From Rhodospirillaceae bacterium (GTDB lineage: Bacteria > Pseudomonadota > Alphaproteobacteria > Thalassobaculales > Thalassobaculaceae): a DNA stretch of 57,588 nt. Of this stretch, positions 10,656 to 20,608 are shown piece by piece. Positions within the stretch are counted from its first letter, which is position 1. Each line of letters begins with the position of its first letter. Under the pieces are notes generated by a model that was given only the letters and a program-made list of their open reading frames with translations, did not search any database and was not told the origin of the DNA. Position numbers and translations under genes: made by a program. The stretch spans positions 1-57,588 of the forward strand of contig PBMU01000020.1 of the NCBI GenBank assembly GCA_002722775.1, in the 5' to 3' direction.

Positions 10656-12655
10656 TGACTATCGACAAGGTCACGCTGGAGATCCTAAAAAATCATTGCC
10701 GGGCAGCAGCTGAAAGCATGGCTTATACGCTCTACCGCACTGCCCATTCGACTTTTGTGAAGGAGACGGAGGACTTTACCACAGGTCTCACTACGCCCCA
10801 GGGCGAAACCTTCGCCACGCCGGTGGAACTAGGGGCGACATGGTTTGTCGGCCTCAACTATCAGACCGTGATATCGATGATCGGGTCCTATGATGAGGGC
10901 GACATTTGCATGACCAACGATCCCTATAGCGGTCATGTTTGCACTCACTCACCGGACATGCATGTCTGGAAGCCGGTGTTCCACGAGGACGAGATCGTCT
11001 GCTTCGTGGTTGGCCATATCCATAACACTGACGTAGGTGGAGCCGTTCCAGCCAGTATCTCTCGCACACTTTCCGAGGTACATCAGGAGGGTATCCGCAT
11101 TCCCCCATCAAAAGTCGTGCGGGCCGGTGTATTCAACCAAGAACTTATCGATGTGATGCTCACCAATGTGCGTATGCCGGAACAGAACTGGGGTGACCTG
11201 AAGGCTCAGATCGCAGCGATGAACACAGGGGAGCGGCGGGTTCACGAGATGATCGGCAAGTTTGGGATCGAGATCTTCAAGGCCGGCATCACCGAACTGC
11301 TTGACTATGCCGAAGCCCAGGCGCGTGCCATCGTCGCAAGCCTTCCCGACGGGGAGTATTTCTTTGCCGATTACATGGATGAGGATGCTCCCGACGGCTA
11401 TCCTTGTAGGCTCGCACTCACATTGCGTATAAAGTGCGAGGAGGTCGAGCTCGATTTCACAGGCACTGACCCGCAGATCGAATCCTCGATTAACATGCCG
11501 ACTGGTGGTCAGGAGCGACATGCCTTGCTGATGGTCGGATTGATCTATGTGCTCTATTCGTTGGATACTAGTCTTTTCTTAAATTCCGGTGTTTGTCGGG
11601 TGGCGCGTTCGGTGCTGCCCAAAGGTACGGTGGTCAACCCGCATTTCCCGGCAGCGGTGGGTTTGCGCACCCTTTCCGTTCAACGCCTTATGGGCTTGAT
11701 TTTTGGTGCTTTTGTGCAAGCTGCCCCCGCTCGCCTACCATCATGTCCGGCCAGCGGGGGTCCCATCATGAACGTGAACACGATCGAAAACCGCACAGGA
11801 CGCCGAGTGGTCGCGGCCATAGGGCCCATCACGGGTGGAGCGGGTGGCAATCCGTTTGGAGACGGCAGCGATGGCTCTGGCGGGAATTCCGGGTTCCTTA
11901 AGAACACGCCAGTCGAAATAAACGAGGCCGAAGTACCAATGAAGGTTTTGCGTTATGGATTGACGCCGGACTCGGGTGGGCCGGGAAAGTATCGGGGTGG
12001 CCTTGCGATCCAGATGCGATTCCAGGCTCAGGCACCAAACACGCGGGTCACCGCTCGTAATCGTGACTGGACCGTGTTTAACGCGTGGGGTGTGCTTGGA
12101 GGCAGGCCAGGTGGGAACTCGAGCTTCATTTTGAATCCTGACGGAAACCGCGAACGCGATCTTGGTAACATCGACTTTCTCTCGATTGGACCGGGCGAGA
12201 TCATCCAAGTGGCGTCGGGCGGAGCTGGCGGATGGGGTGACCCGTTGGAGCGTGATCCGGATCTGGTGGTGCTCGACGTGGCACGTGGTTTTGTCTCGGC
12301 GGAATCGGCTGAGTGGGACTATGGCTTGGTCCTTGCCAACGGTACCTTCGATCCCACGGCGACCCAAAAACGCCGCGCAGAATTGGCTGCAACCCGTTCT
12401 AAAGAGGAGCGTTTCTTTGATTTCGGCCCCAATCGGACCGCTTTCGAAGATCTCTGGAACTACAGAAACTACGCGGCTCTAACCGAGTTGCTGATGTTGA
12501 CGCCAGTGCATTGGCGTTTCTTCGTTAAGCACCGGATCTTCGAGGCTGTCGAGGCGCTCGGAGAAGAAGCACGCCAAGATGGTTCGGATGTACGCACCGC
12601 CCACGCCCGGATCCTGGATGAATTCCCGCAGCTGCGCATAGCGATGTCGACCTAG
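10652..12655 (+). CDS. hydantoinase B/oxoprolinase family protein
   Basis: 667 aa; VTLEILKNHCRAAAESMAYTLYRTAHS..., TNDPYSGHVCTHSPDM, C-terminal GGxGGWGDPLERDP. Overlaps the hyuA-like stop by 4 bp. Confidence 0.92.
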   Translation: MMTIDKVTLEILKNHCRAAAESMAYTLYRTAHSTFVKETEDFTTGLTTPQGETFATPVELGATWFVGLNYQTVISMIGSYDEGDICMTNDPYSGHVCTHSPDMHVWKPVFHEDEIVCFVVGHIHNTDVGGAVPASISRTLSEVHQEGIRIPPSKVVRAGVFNQELIDVMLTNVRMPEQNWGDLKAQIAAMNTGERRVHEMIGKFGIEIFKAGITELLDYAEAQARAIVASLPDGEYFFADYMDEDAPDGYPCRLALTLRIKCEEVELDFTGTDPQIESSINMPTGGQERHALLMVGLIYVLYSLDTSLFLNSGVCRVARSVLPKGTVVNPHFPAAVGLRTLSVQRLMGLIFGAFVQAAPARLPSCPASGGPIMNVNTIENRTGRRVVAAIGPITGGAGGNPFGDGSDGSGGNSGFLKNTPVEINEAEVPMKVLRYGLTPDSGGPGKYRGGLAIQMRFQAQAPNTRVTARNRDWTVFNAWGVLGGRPGGNSSFILNPDGNRERDLGNIDFLSIGPGEIIQVASGGAGGWGDPLERDPDLVVLDVARGFVSAESAEWDYGLVLANGTFDPTATQKRRAELAATRSKEERFFDFGPNRTAFEDLWNYRNYAALTELLMLTPVHWRFFVKHRIFEAVEALGEEARQDGSDVRTAHARILDEFPQLRIAMST

Positions 12656-13257
12656 TCGGAGACGAGGGACCGCCTGACATTGTCCAGCGTGTCGATCCGC
12701 GCATGCCAGTCTACTAGGTTTGTATTGCCGGTGCGCCAGTCGAGGTCGCTAATCCGGTGCTCCAGTTCTAATGCGATATACAGATAGAGCTGAAGAAGAT
12801 TAAGCGGCCCGTCGAACCTGTGGTCAGAGATCCGTGAATCGAAAAATCGCGCAAGCCGCTCAGCCCGTGACTTCTCGTGGGCGATCAGTGACGGCGAGCG
12901 TTCATTTTTGGGCCGACGGATCTCGCGCACCCAGACTGAGACGCCGTCCAGCATGGCGTTAGCTGTCGCTTCCCAGGACCGATAAGTCCAGTCGTTTCGG
13001 TTGGCCGACTGGGTAAATCGGAGAGGGGACACGAGTTGGTCCAGATAGTCCGTGATCGCTGGCGTGTTCTCGATCCCAGTGCCTTCGTCAAGCCGTATAT
13101 AGGGGACCCTGCCCGAGGGGTTAAACTCGTAGAGCGGCAGGTCGGGTTTACGAGTCTCGGTCCAGATGTTTTCGACTCGATCACTAAGTCCTTTTTCTAG
13201 AACTATAATGCGGATTAGCCGTCCGTAGGGTGAGGTTTTGGTACTGTAAAGTTTCAT
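12652..13257 (-). CDS. glutathione S-transferase family protein
   Basis: 201 aa; MKLYSTKTSPYGRLIRIIVLEKGL thioredoxin-fold N-terminus, NPSGRVPYI, ENTPAITDYLD. Confidence 0.88.
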   Translation of the reverse strand: MKLYSTKTSPYGRLIRIIVLEKGLSDRVENIWTETRKPDLPLYEFNPSGRVPYIRLDEGTGIENTPAITDYLDQLVSPLRFTQSANRNDWTYRSWEATANAMLDGVSVWVREIRRPKNERSPSLIAHEKSRAERLARFFDSRISDHRFDGPLNLLQLYLYIALELEHRISDLDWRTGNTNLVDWHARIDTLDNVRRSLVSD

Positions 13258-13770
13258 ATCAACACCATAACATTTTATAAGACCGATCAGACATTCGTCG
13301 GAGTATTTGGCTCCTATAGTTGTCCTTTGCCGGATAGCCGAGTCGACCTATAGTCCATCCAGATACGGCCCAATAACCGCAGAAAGCATCAGGCCCTCAA
13401 ATTCGGGGATGTTGGGCAGCTAGTTGACGTTTACGCGCGTCCTGACCTTTCTTCATTTGCAGGGAATTTGTCATAGGCGGCCAAGTTGGCAAATTATGAA
13501 CGCGGATTGATGCCTCTAAAATAGAGAACCAATTTATTTTATTTTAAAACCTATGAGGCTTGTACTTTTCCGTCCGTGCTTTTCTAGGACCCGGGGGCTG
13601 CTCTAGGATCCTGTTCCTGCCGCGTTCGTTTGTTAAGTCAAATTGCCCGTCTTGGGTAAAAGCAGCATCCGCCATTGGATGAACGATAGCTGAATTACAA
13701 GTGAGCATTTAGAAGATCCGTTGGTCGCGTTACTCTGGCGCCTTCTAGCAACCACCATTGGAGCCGAGAG

Positions 13771-14745
13771 ATGAAAGCAGCGACCGTCACTGGTTCTGGT
13801 GTCCAGGTCCTGGATGTACCGGAACCTAGCCCCGGACCAAGTGAGGTCAAGCTGCGCGTGCGCGCTTGTGGCATGAATCGGGCCGACTTAATGGTCGCCA
13901 GCGGAGCGATCCACGGTAAAATTGGCGGAGCCGGCACGATTGTTGGTATGGAATTCGCTGGTGAGGTGGTGGATGTGGGATCTGAAGTGACCCAGATTTC
14001 TCCTGGTGACCGAGTGATGTGTTCGGGTGCTGCTGGCTGGGCCGAATACGCCGTTGCGGATTTTGGCCGGACCGCGAAAATCCCGGACGTCAACATGAGC
14101 TTCGAGACAGCCGTTACGTTTCCGGTTGCGCTGCAGACAATGCATGATGCAGTTGTGACAAACGGCGCGCTCCAAGCAGGCCAGTCGGTATTGATTCAGG
14201 GGGCGAGTTCCGGCGTCGGGCTGATGGGCATGCAGATAGCCAAGCTGAGTGGCGCATCGATGGTGATCGGTAGTTCGACAGATTTTGGCCGCCGCGGCCG
14301 GCTTTCCGAATGTGGGGCGGACCTCGTGGTTGATTCCCGTGATCCGGCCTGGGTAGACCAAGTTCTCGAAGCGACAGGCGGCAAGGGGGTCGATCTGATT
14401 GTTGATCAGATCTCGGGCTATGTGATGAATCAGAACTTAGCTGCGACGGCAATTAAGGGACGTATTGTCAATGTTGGTAGGCTTGGTGGTTTCTCGGATG
14501 AATTCAACTTTGATCTTCACGCATTGCGGCGGATCACCTATGTCGGCGTCACATTCCGGACCCGCACGGTTGATGAAATTCGCGAAATCACCCGGCGCGT
14601 TGCGGAAGATCTGGGTTCGGCGGTGGCCGACGGAACTCTCTCAATTCCGATCGACAGGGTTTTCGCGCTCGACCGGGTCAACGACGCGATCGACCATATG
14701 ACTAACAATAAGCATTTCGGGAAGATCGTTCTTTCGGTGAGCTGA
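13771..14745 (+). CDS. zinc-binding (quinone oxidoreductase-like) MDR dehydrogenase
   Basis: 324 aa; MKAATVTGSGVQVLDVPEPSPGPSEVKLRVRACGMNRADL, GASSGVGLMGMQIAKL, GGKGVDLIVDQISG. Confidence 0.9.
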   Translation: MKAATVTGSGVQVLDVPEPSPGPSEVKLRVRACGMNRADLMVASGAIHGKIGGAGTIVGMEFAGEVVDVGSEVTQISPGDRVMCSGAAGWAEYAVADFGRTAKIPDVNMSFETAVTFPVALQTMHDAVVTNGALQAGQSVLIQGASSGVGLMGMQIAKLSGASMVIGSSTDFGRRGRLSECGADLVVDSRDPAWVDQVLEATGGKGVDLIVDQISGYVMNQNLAATAIKGRIVNVGRLGGFSDEFNFDLHALRRITYVGVTFRTRTVDEIREITRRVAEDLGSAVADGTLSIPIDRVFALDRVNDAIDHMTNNKHFGKIVLSVS

Positions 14746-14876
14746 TTATGTGTGGTGAAATGGTTCATACGTTGTTTGTGAATGGTCGCGGCGCTGCGGT
14801 CCAAATTGATAGTGGCCGTCACAGTGGCATACTGTTATGCCTGGAACGAAATCACTACTGACGGTCTAAACCCATT

Positions 14877-16161
14877 CTAGGCATACCGGTTTTGTGAGAG
14901 ATACAGCGCGCCGATTGCAGTGAGTGGCCTCTGGACCGAGCGGAATTCTTCCACAAAGGCCTCCCACGAATCTTTTGGGCAGGCCGTTCTCCTGATTTCA
15001 TCCAGTGTCACTCTCCCATCGATCTTAGCAAGGAGATGAGCCTGGACGTCGGAAATCCTAAATGAGACTCGATTGTCCAGGCCGTCCATAGATAAATCGA
15101 GTCGGATCCTGTCTTCTCCCGGTTTGCGTCAGGCCAGAATCTGGGAAAACATATGCTGCACTGGGCTCGGGATCATGGCCTTTGATGTCTGCGCGTCAGC
15201 GGTTTTTACGTTGGCCGCGGATTTCGCATAGAATGCATGTTTTCGCATCGACCCAGACCGAAGTTCTGCCAGTTCCCATAATTCCCATGCATCGAGGTTC
15301 TGCGCGGCCGACCGGTCCTTGCCGGCAGGTAGCATAAGAGCTGGATCGTACTGAAATGGTGGAACGAAGGTCGTAATTGCGAACCCGGCGCTCTCTATAA
15401 GTCCCCTCACCTCGGGCACCCTATAGGCGCGGTCCTTAGGATGCAGGAATGTGTCTGCGATCTCGTCGTCGCTGAACTGTTCCGCAAGATGGAAGGCGGG
15501 ATTGATTCGTAGGCGATTGCGCCTCGGAAGAGTGGCAAGGATATCGCGAGTGCGTTCAGCTCGTTTTTGATCGATTGTGCCCTCGGTATCAAGCAAACGG
15601 AGGATACGTTGGGCATCGTAGACACCGGTGCGGCCCAACTCGCCGTAAATCATAGCGCCAATGCCGCCCTCCGGAGCAAGGTAATTAACGATTGTGGCGA
15701 GTACTCGTTTGGGGTCCTCTAAGTGGTGGAGTACGCCGCAACAATCGATGTAGTCAAACGGGCCGTCGCATGCGGGATCGAGTTCCTCGAGGCGGGGCGC
15801 TTCAAGGTGCACGTTTGGAAGACCGAGCTGGTCTGTTCGCTCGTGAGCGATGGCCAGCGACGTTTCCGAAAGATCCATGGCCCGGAATGTGGCGAAGAGG
15901 CCCGCGTCCCTTGCTTGTTTCCCGAGATCTACCAGAGCGTCACCAGTCCCACAGCCGGCGACCAAGACGCGAAACGGTTTTTCGTGGCTGAGTTCGCCGG
16001 AAAAAAATATGATGGTCAATAGCGGGTAGGTGCGAGGGAAGACCGACGCCACGGCGCGGATCTTGACTGTGATTGGCAGGATAGGGGAAGCGCTCGTACA
16101 AGGCACGGACGCGCTCCACCGTCTCAGATTTGCTGTCTTCGGCGTCCACTCTTCGGGCCAC
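14877..16161 (-). pseudogene. class I SAM-dependent methyltransferase, interrupted by a frameshift and an in-frame TGA
   Basis: ERVRALYERFPYPANHSQ...IDHHIFF (frame of ORF 15940-16161) continues as SGELSHEKPFRVLVAGCGTGDALVDL (frame of ORF 15129-16316). After TGA at 15129-15131 the same frame stays open to 14877 (RKPGEDRIRLDLSM...DGRVTLDEI...). Confidence 0.75.
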
Positions 16162-16287
16162 GGTATTGCTCCGGCCGATTTTTGGGAGAGTGTATCAGGA
16201 CATTGGAGAAAATGGGACGCTCGCCAGCTGATGAATTTGGTGCGTGAAGGTTCGGTCGGATAGCATGCCTGAACTTGGTCGGCAGGC

Positions 16288-17808
16288 ATGACCAAGGCGG
16301 AGCTACAGGACGTCATGAACGAAGACTTAAAAAACTTCCTTAAAGACCTTCTGGATCAAGTGGCTCGCGATATGGCGGACGGATCCTTCGAGGATGCCAG
16401 CAATCGGCTAAGCCGTGTGATGGTGATCTTTCCAGGCCACGAGAAGACGAATAGGGTTATGTTCGAGGTCAGCATCAAGATTGCCAAACCAGAGAATCTG
16501 GCGGCAAACTTGTTCCGTCTCCGGCTCCTAGGCCTAGCCACAAAGTCAGACTTCCTAGCGGCACTGGGCGGTTTTGTTAAATCAGATCGCATCTCAGACG
16601 CTGTCGCGTTTTGCAAGAGCCTTCTTCGCAAGCAGCCCAACGACCCACTTACCCGGTTCTATGATGCCGAAATGGCAAGCGTTTCTATGCCGATCCCAGA
16701 TTACCTTCGTGCTTTGCGGGTGGTGCTTGTTCTAGAGCCTAGTTTGGCCATTGCTGCAGCTCAATACGCTGCTGAACTCGGTTTATATGATCCAAAAGCG
16801 TGGGGCATGCCAGAGGTCAATCGTTGGCGTACAAGGGCTTATGTGTCGGCGCCTGAGGACAGGGCAGTGCGCTTTGCGTTGGCCTACGAGGAACGTCGTC
16901 ATTCGATTCTGGACATGGAATCTTGGCGAAAATTTTCTCTCGATTACGCCTCACTCGAGGGGAGGAACGGACCGGTAAGTCTTCCGCTGCCGAGCTGGAA
17001 TGGACAGGTCGACAGGAACCAACGGCTTCTGGTTTGGGGCACTGACAGAGACGGGGTGGGCGACATTTTATTACACGCCAGATGCCTGCGAAGTCTCTTG
17101 GAAGTAGGCCAGACCGGGGGAGTTCGGGTTCCACAACGTTTGGAGAGACTTATTTGCCGATCGTTTCCGGACTGGGAAGTGTTCTCTGAACCTCGAGCGG
17201 TGTACGCAGAATATGGGTATTGTATCAGGCTCCTCGATCTAAGTGGGCATGTTGCCCCAGATGAGACTGTCGCCTATCTGCGTGCGGATTCCAACCTCCG
17301 TGACAACCTCCGTGGGCGTTATCGCCGGTCGTCGGACAAACCCCTGATTGGCCTTTCTTGGCGAGGGGGGTCGGGTGCGCTCGACCGCATGGCACGTACC
17401 GTGCCGCTAACGGAACTCGCGCGACTATTTTGCGACGATAAAATGATCTGGGTATCTTTGCAGCACGGCTCGTTAGAAGACGACGAGGTTAGGCTTGCAC
17501 AGGACGGTCGGTTGATCATCGATGAAGACATCGATCCTTATGGTGATATCGATCTGTTTGCCGCGCAGGTCGCGGCTATGGATGCCGTAATCTCGGTAAA
17601 TAACACCACAGCTAACCTCGCTGCTGGCCTAGGCCTCCCGACGCTTTGTATATTGCCCAAATCGACCCAGTGGTGGTGGGGTGTTGAGGGCGACCGAACA
17701 CCTTGGTATCCCAATATGAGATTGTTCCGACAGGCTGTGCCCGGCCAATGGGACGACGTGGTGGAGCGGATAGTTGCGGCTGTCGGCGCTCCCAAGGTTT
17801 CCGTATGA
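16288..17808 (+). CDS. TPR-type / GT9-like glycosyltransferase domain protein
   Basis: 506 aa; helical repeat N-terminus, then LLVWGTDRDGVGDILLHARCLRSL, IGLSWRGG, VSLQHG, DAVISVNNTTANLAAGLGLPTLCILP. Confidence 0.78.
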   Translation: MTKAELQDVMNEDLKNFLKDLLDQVARDMADGSFEDASNRLSRVMVIFPGHEKTNRVMFEVSIKIAKPENLAANLFRLRLLGLATKSDFLAALGGFVKSDRISDAVAFCKSLLRKQPNDPLTRFYDAEMASVSMPIPDYLRALRVVLVLEPSLAIAAAQYAAELGLYDPKAWGMPEVNRWRTRAYVSAPEDRAVRFALAYEERRHSILDMESWRKFSLDYASLEGRNGPVSLPLPSWNGQVDRNQRLLVWGTDRDGVGDILLHARCLRSLLEVGQTGGVRVPQRLERLICRSFPDWEVFSEPRAVYAEYGYCIRLLDLSGHVAPDETVAYLRADSNLRDNLRGRYRRSSDKPLIGLSWRGGSGALDRMARTVPLTELARLFCDDKMIWVSLQHGSLEDDEVRLAQDGRLIIDEDIDPYGDIDLFAAQVAAMDAVISVNNTTANLAAGLGLPTLCILPKSTQWWWGVEGDRTPWYPNMRLFRQAVPGQWDDVVERIVAAVGAPKVSV

Positions 17809-17887
17809 TCACAAATGACTCTAGTCTTGAATATCAGGCGCTTGGGCAGGAACAGTAATTTGAGACAAATGGAACAGACAGGGGGAT

Positions 17888-18637
17888 ATGATGATTTATG
17901 AAGGCATGATCGCAGAATCAGTAATGATCAATGGTAACGATGGCGAACTGATCTCTTCTTATTTGGCGCGGCCGACAGGACCTGGCCCATTTCCGGGCAT
18001 CGTGCTCATCCATCACCTGCCCGGCTGGGGGGAGTTCTACCGCGAGACCACGCGAAAGTTTGCACATCACGGCTATGCCGCGATCAGCCATAATCTTTAC
18101 CATAGGATTGGCGAGGGTGATCCGGACGATGTCGCTGCCAAGGCGCGAGCGGAGGGCGGTGTATCGGATGATCAGATGGTTGGAGATACGGCGGGTGCAG
18201 TCACCTTTCTACGGGCCCAGCCCTATGTTTCCGCTAAGGTTGGCCTTATTGGTAGCTGTTCGGGCGGACGCCAGGCATTTCTTTATGCGTGCAGGCGCGA
18301 TGACATCGACGCGGTTGTAGATCAGTGGGGGGGGCGTGTGGTCCAAGCGGCCGACGACCGGCCCGAAAAACAGCCAATACCGCCTATCGATCTTACTAAG
18401 AACTTGGCATGTCCACTATTGGGCCTGTTCGGTAATGAAGACCGCGCACCGAGTATCGAACAGGTTGACCAGCACGAGGCGGAGTTGGTGAAGCACGGTA
18501 AGGATTATGAGTTCTATCGCTACGACAATGCTGGCCACGGGTTCTTCTATTATCACCGACCGATGTACCGGGTCGAGCAGGCCTTGGACGGTTGGGAAAA
18601 GATTTTTGCTTTCTTTTCGAAGCATCTCGGAGGTTAA
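17888..18637 (+). CDS. dienelactone hydrolase family protein
   Basis: 249 aa; alpha/beta hydrolase with Cys-nucleophile motif GSCSGGRQ, GNEDRAPS, GHGFFYYHRP. Confidence 0.88.
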   Translation: MMIYEGMIAESVMINGNDGELISSYLARPTGPGPFPGIVLIHHLPGWGEFYRETTRKFAHHGYAAISHNLYHRIGEGDPDDVAAKARAEGGVSDDQMVGDTAGAVTFLRAQPYVSAKVGLIGSCSGGRQAFLYACRRDDIDAVVDQWGGRVVQAADDRPEKQPIPPIDLTKNLACPLLGLFGNEDRAPSIEQVDQHEAELVKHGKDYEFYRYDNAGHGFFYYHRPMYRVEQALDGWEKIFAFFSKHLGG

Positions 18638-18641
18638 AGAG

Positions 18642-18941
18642 ATGTGTACCTCGATTGTTGAAATTGTCGAAGCGGACGGCAAGGCTAAGGGCGTGGACGG
18701 TTGGTTCGCGTTATCACACGCCGTGGTTTCTTACGACCATCCAAATCACGCACTTCTGGAAGACTCTATAATCGTGGACTTTGTTAACCGCGACCGGGCA
18801 CCGGGAATGCGGACTGCAGCCGAACTTTCACTGGAGACGGCTAAGGCCCTTCTGGGGGCTTTGGACCGCGCCATTCGAGCCTCGGAAGCCGAGGAGGCGG
18901 AACGCTCGACATTTCGTGAATCGAACCGCGAGGCGGCTTGA
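18642..18941 (+). CDS. small conserved protein (DUF6295-like)
   Basis: MCTSIVEIVEADGKAKGVDGWFALSHAVVSYDHPNHALLEDSIIVDFVNRDRAPGMRTAAEL...; starts 4 nt after the dienelactone hydrolase stop. Family assignment is from memory. Confidence 0.6.
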   Translation: MCTSIVEIVEADGKAKGVDGWFALSHAVVSYDHPNHALLEDSIIVDFVNRDRAPGMRTAAELSLETAKALLGALDRAIRASEAEEAERSTFRESNREAA

Positions 18942-19555
18942 GACAACCATTGCGCGTCAAGCGTTTGAACCTGTTCCAAGGTTTTGGGGATTTTTCTGAC
19001 GACAAGTCCATGTTAGTGTTCGAGGAACAAGAAGCCCTCAGGTTAGCCAAAAGGACCAATTCTTAATCAGCCCTTGAACTTGGACATGCCATAGGGTTTA
19101 GGGACGAAATAACAAGCACCTAACTCGAAACAGGAAAGCACCGACGTCGGATCATAGTGGTGGTTGGCGACGATTGTTGGGGTGATTTCAATTTTTAATG
19201 ACCAGACTTGCGTAGTGAAGTTGATCCGCCCGATGCACGTCTTTGTCGACGAAGACCTCGTAATCACTATTCGCCGAAAGCTCCCTTGGCTGGGGTTGAG
19301 TTTATCGATAAGATGGTTACAAAAAAATCATGCTAATTTTATTGGAAATAGAAATATTTAATATTGAAAATACAATACTTATAATGTCGATGGTTGCCGG
19401 TGCCGAATTTTTGGGATGCTAAAAGGTGACCATTCCATTCCAGATCATTGAAGATTGCGGCGAATTTCGCATTGCATAGCTATTGGCTGATGGCCAATTT
19501 CATAGCTCAGGGGACAAAGGCGCAAGAATATTGGGGCGATTTGGGGGGAACGCGC

Positions 19556-20581
19556 ATGGATTTTGGGACCTTCTTACTGCTGCAGTCACCAAGCTCGCGT
19601 GGGGCGGATGAGATCTTTGGGCGTGGGATAAAGGTAGCCCAGTTGGCGGACCGTCTCGGATTTGAGAGCATCTGGTGCGCCGAACATCATTTTTCGACCT
19701 ACGGCTATCTTTCCCGCCCCTTGATGTTCGCCGCTCATCTGGCGACTCAAACCGAGCGGATCCGTGTCGGCTCGGCCGTTGTTGTACTCCCTTTGCATCA
19801 CCCGCTTATCGTGGCAGAGGAAATTGCCACCGCCGACTTGCTGAGTGGTGGGCGTCTGGATGTTGGATTGGGGCGCGGTTACCAGACATACGAGTTCGAA
19901 CGGCTTGGATTCACGCTGGACGAGAGCCGTGAGAGGTTTGATGAGGCAGTAGACATCTTGCTTGCTGCTTTCGAGGGCGAACCCTTCAGTTATGAAGGTA
20001 AACACTATGCGTTCGATGAAACCTGTGTGTTTCCAACGCCAGTTCAGAAACCTCGGCCGCCGATCTGGGTGGTAGGCCAGAGCGAAGAATCGATCGCGGC
20101 TATAGCTCGGCGAGGGTTTAACATGGTTTCGGGCGGCTTCGGGGTGCCTTTGGAACGCCTGCGCGCATTCCGCGAGGGCTTCGACAAACTGATCACCGAC
20201 CCGGATGTCAAATCCACGGTTCGGGTCAGTACCCAACGCCCGGTTTATGTGACCGATAACGTATCGGAACTTGCCGAGGTGGTGGAACAGGCGCGTTGGA
20301 ATATGCGGGTCACATTGAGCCTTCGCCAGGGCCTCGAGCGGGTTGAGAAGGGGCATGCCATGGCGGTGCCCTTCGAGCAGGAACCTGCGGACGCCGAACT
20401 ACTAGACCGCTACTTTGTGATGGGCACGCCCGAAACTTGCATAATGAAACTCTCTGAATTGCGTGACGCGATGGGGATTGACCATTTCAACGCCAATTTT
20501 TGGTTTGGTGACCTGGAGCATGACCGTGTGGTCCGTTCGATGGAACGCTTTGCGACCGAAGTCATGCCGGCGTTCCAGTAG
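19556..20581 (+). CDS. LLM class flavin-dependent oxidoreductase
   Basis: FESIWCAEHHFSTYGYLSRPLMFAAHLATQTERIRVGSAVVVLPLHHPLIVAEE... is diagnostic of luciferase-like monooxygenases; start reassigned from 19448. Confidence 0.92.
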   Translation: MDFGTFLLLQSPSSRGADEIFGRGIKVAQLADRLGFESIWCAEHHFSTYGYLSRPLMFAAHLATQTERIRVGSAVVVLPLHHPLIVAEEIATADLLSGGRLDVGLGRGYQTYEFERLGFTLDESRERFDEAVDILLAAFEGEPFSYEGKHYAFDETCVFPTPVQKPRPPIWVVGQSEESIAAIARRGFNMVSGGFGVPLERLRAFREGFDKLITDPDVKSTVRVSTQRPVYVTDNVSELAEVVEQARWNMRVTLSLRQGLERVEKGHAMAVPFEQEPADAELLDRYFVMGTPETCIMKLSELRDAMGIDHFNANFWFGDLEHDRVVRSMERFATEVMPAFQ

Positions 20582-20608
20582 CGGTGCGACAAGGCCGATT
20601 ATCGGAGG

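Noticed and set aside
13380-13500. Minus-strand translation ...VN*LPNIPEFEGLMLSAVIGPYLDGL* looks protein-like between the GST and MDR genes.
   Set aside because: Only about 25 residues with flanking stops; no family recognised, so not called as a pseudogene.
19067-19267. Minus-strand ORF ending ...YDPTSVLSCFELGACYFVPKPYGMSKFKG, faintly like the C-terminal part of a receiver domain (KP motif).
   Set aside because: Too short, no aspartate pocket recognised and no frame-linked N-terminal half; a remnant is possible but not supportable by eye.
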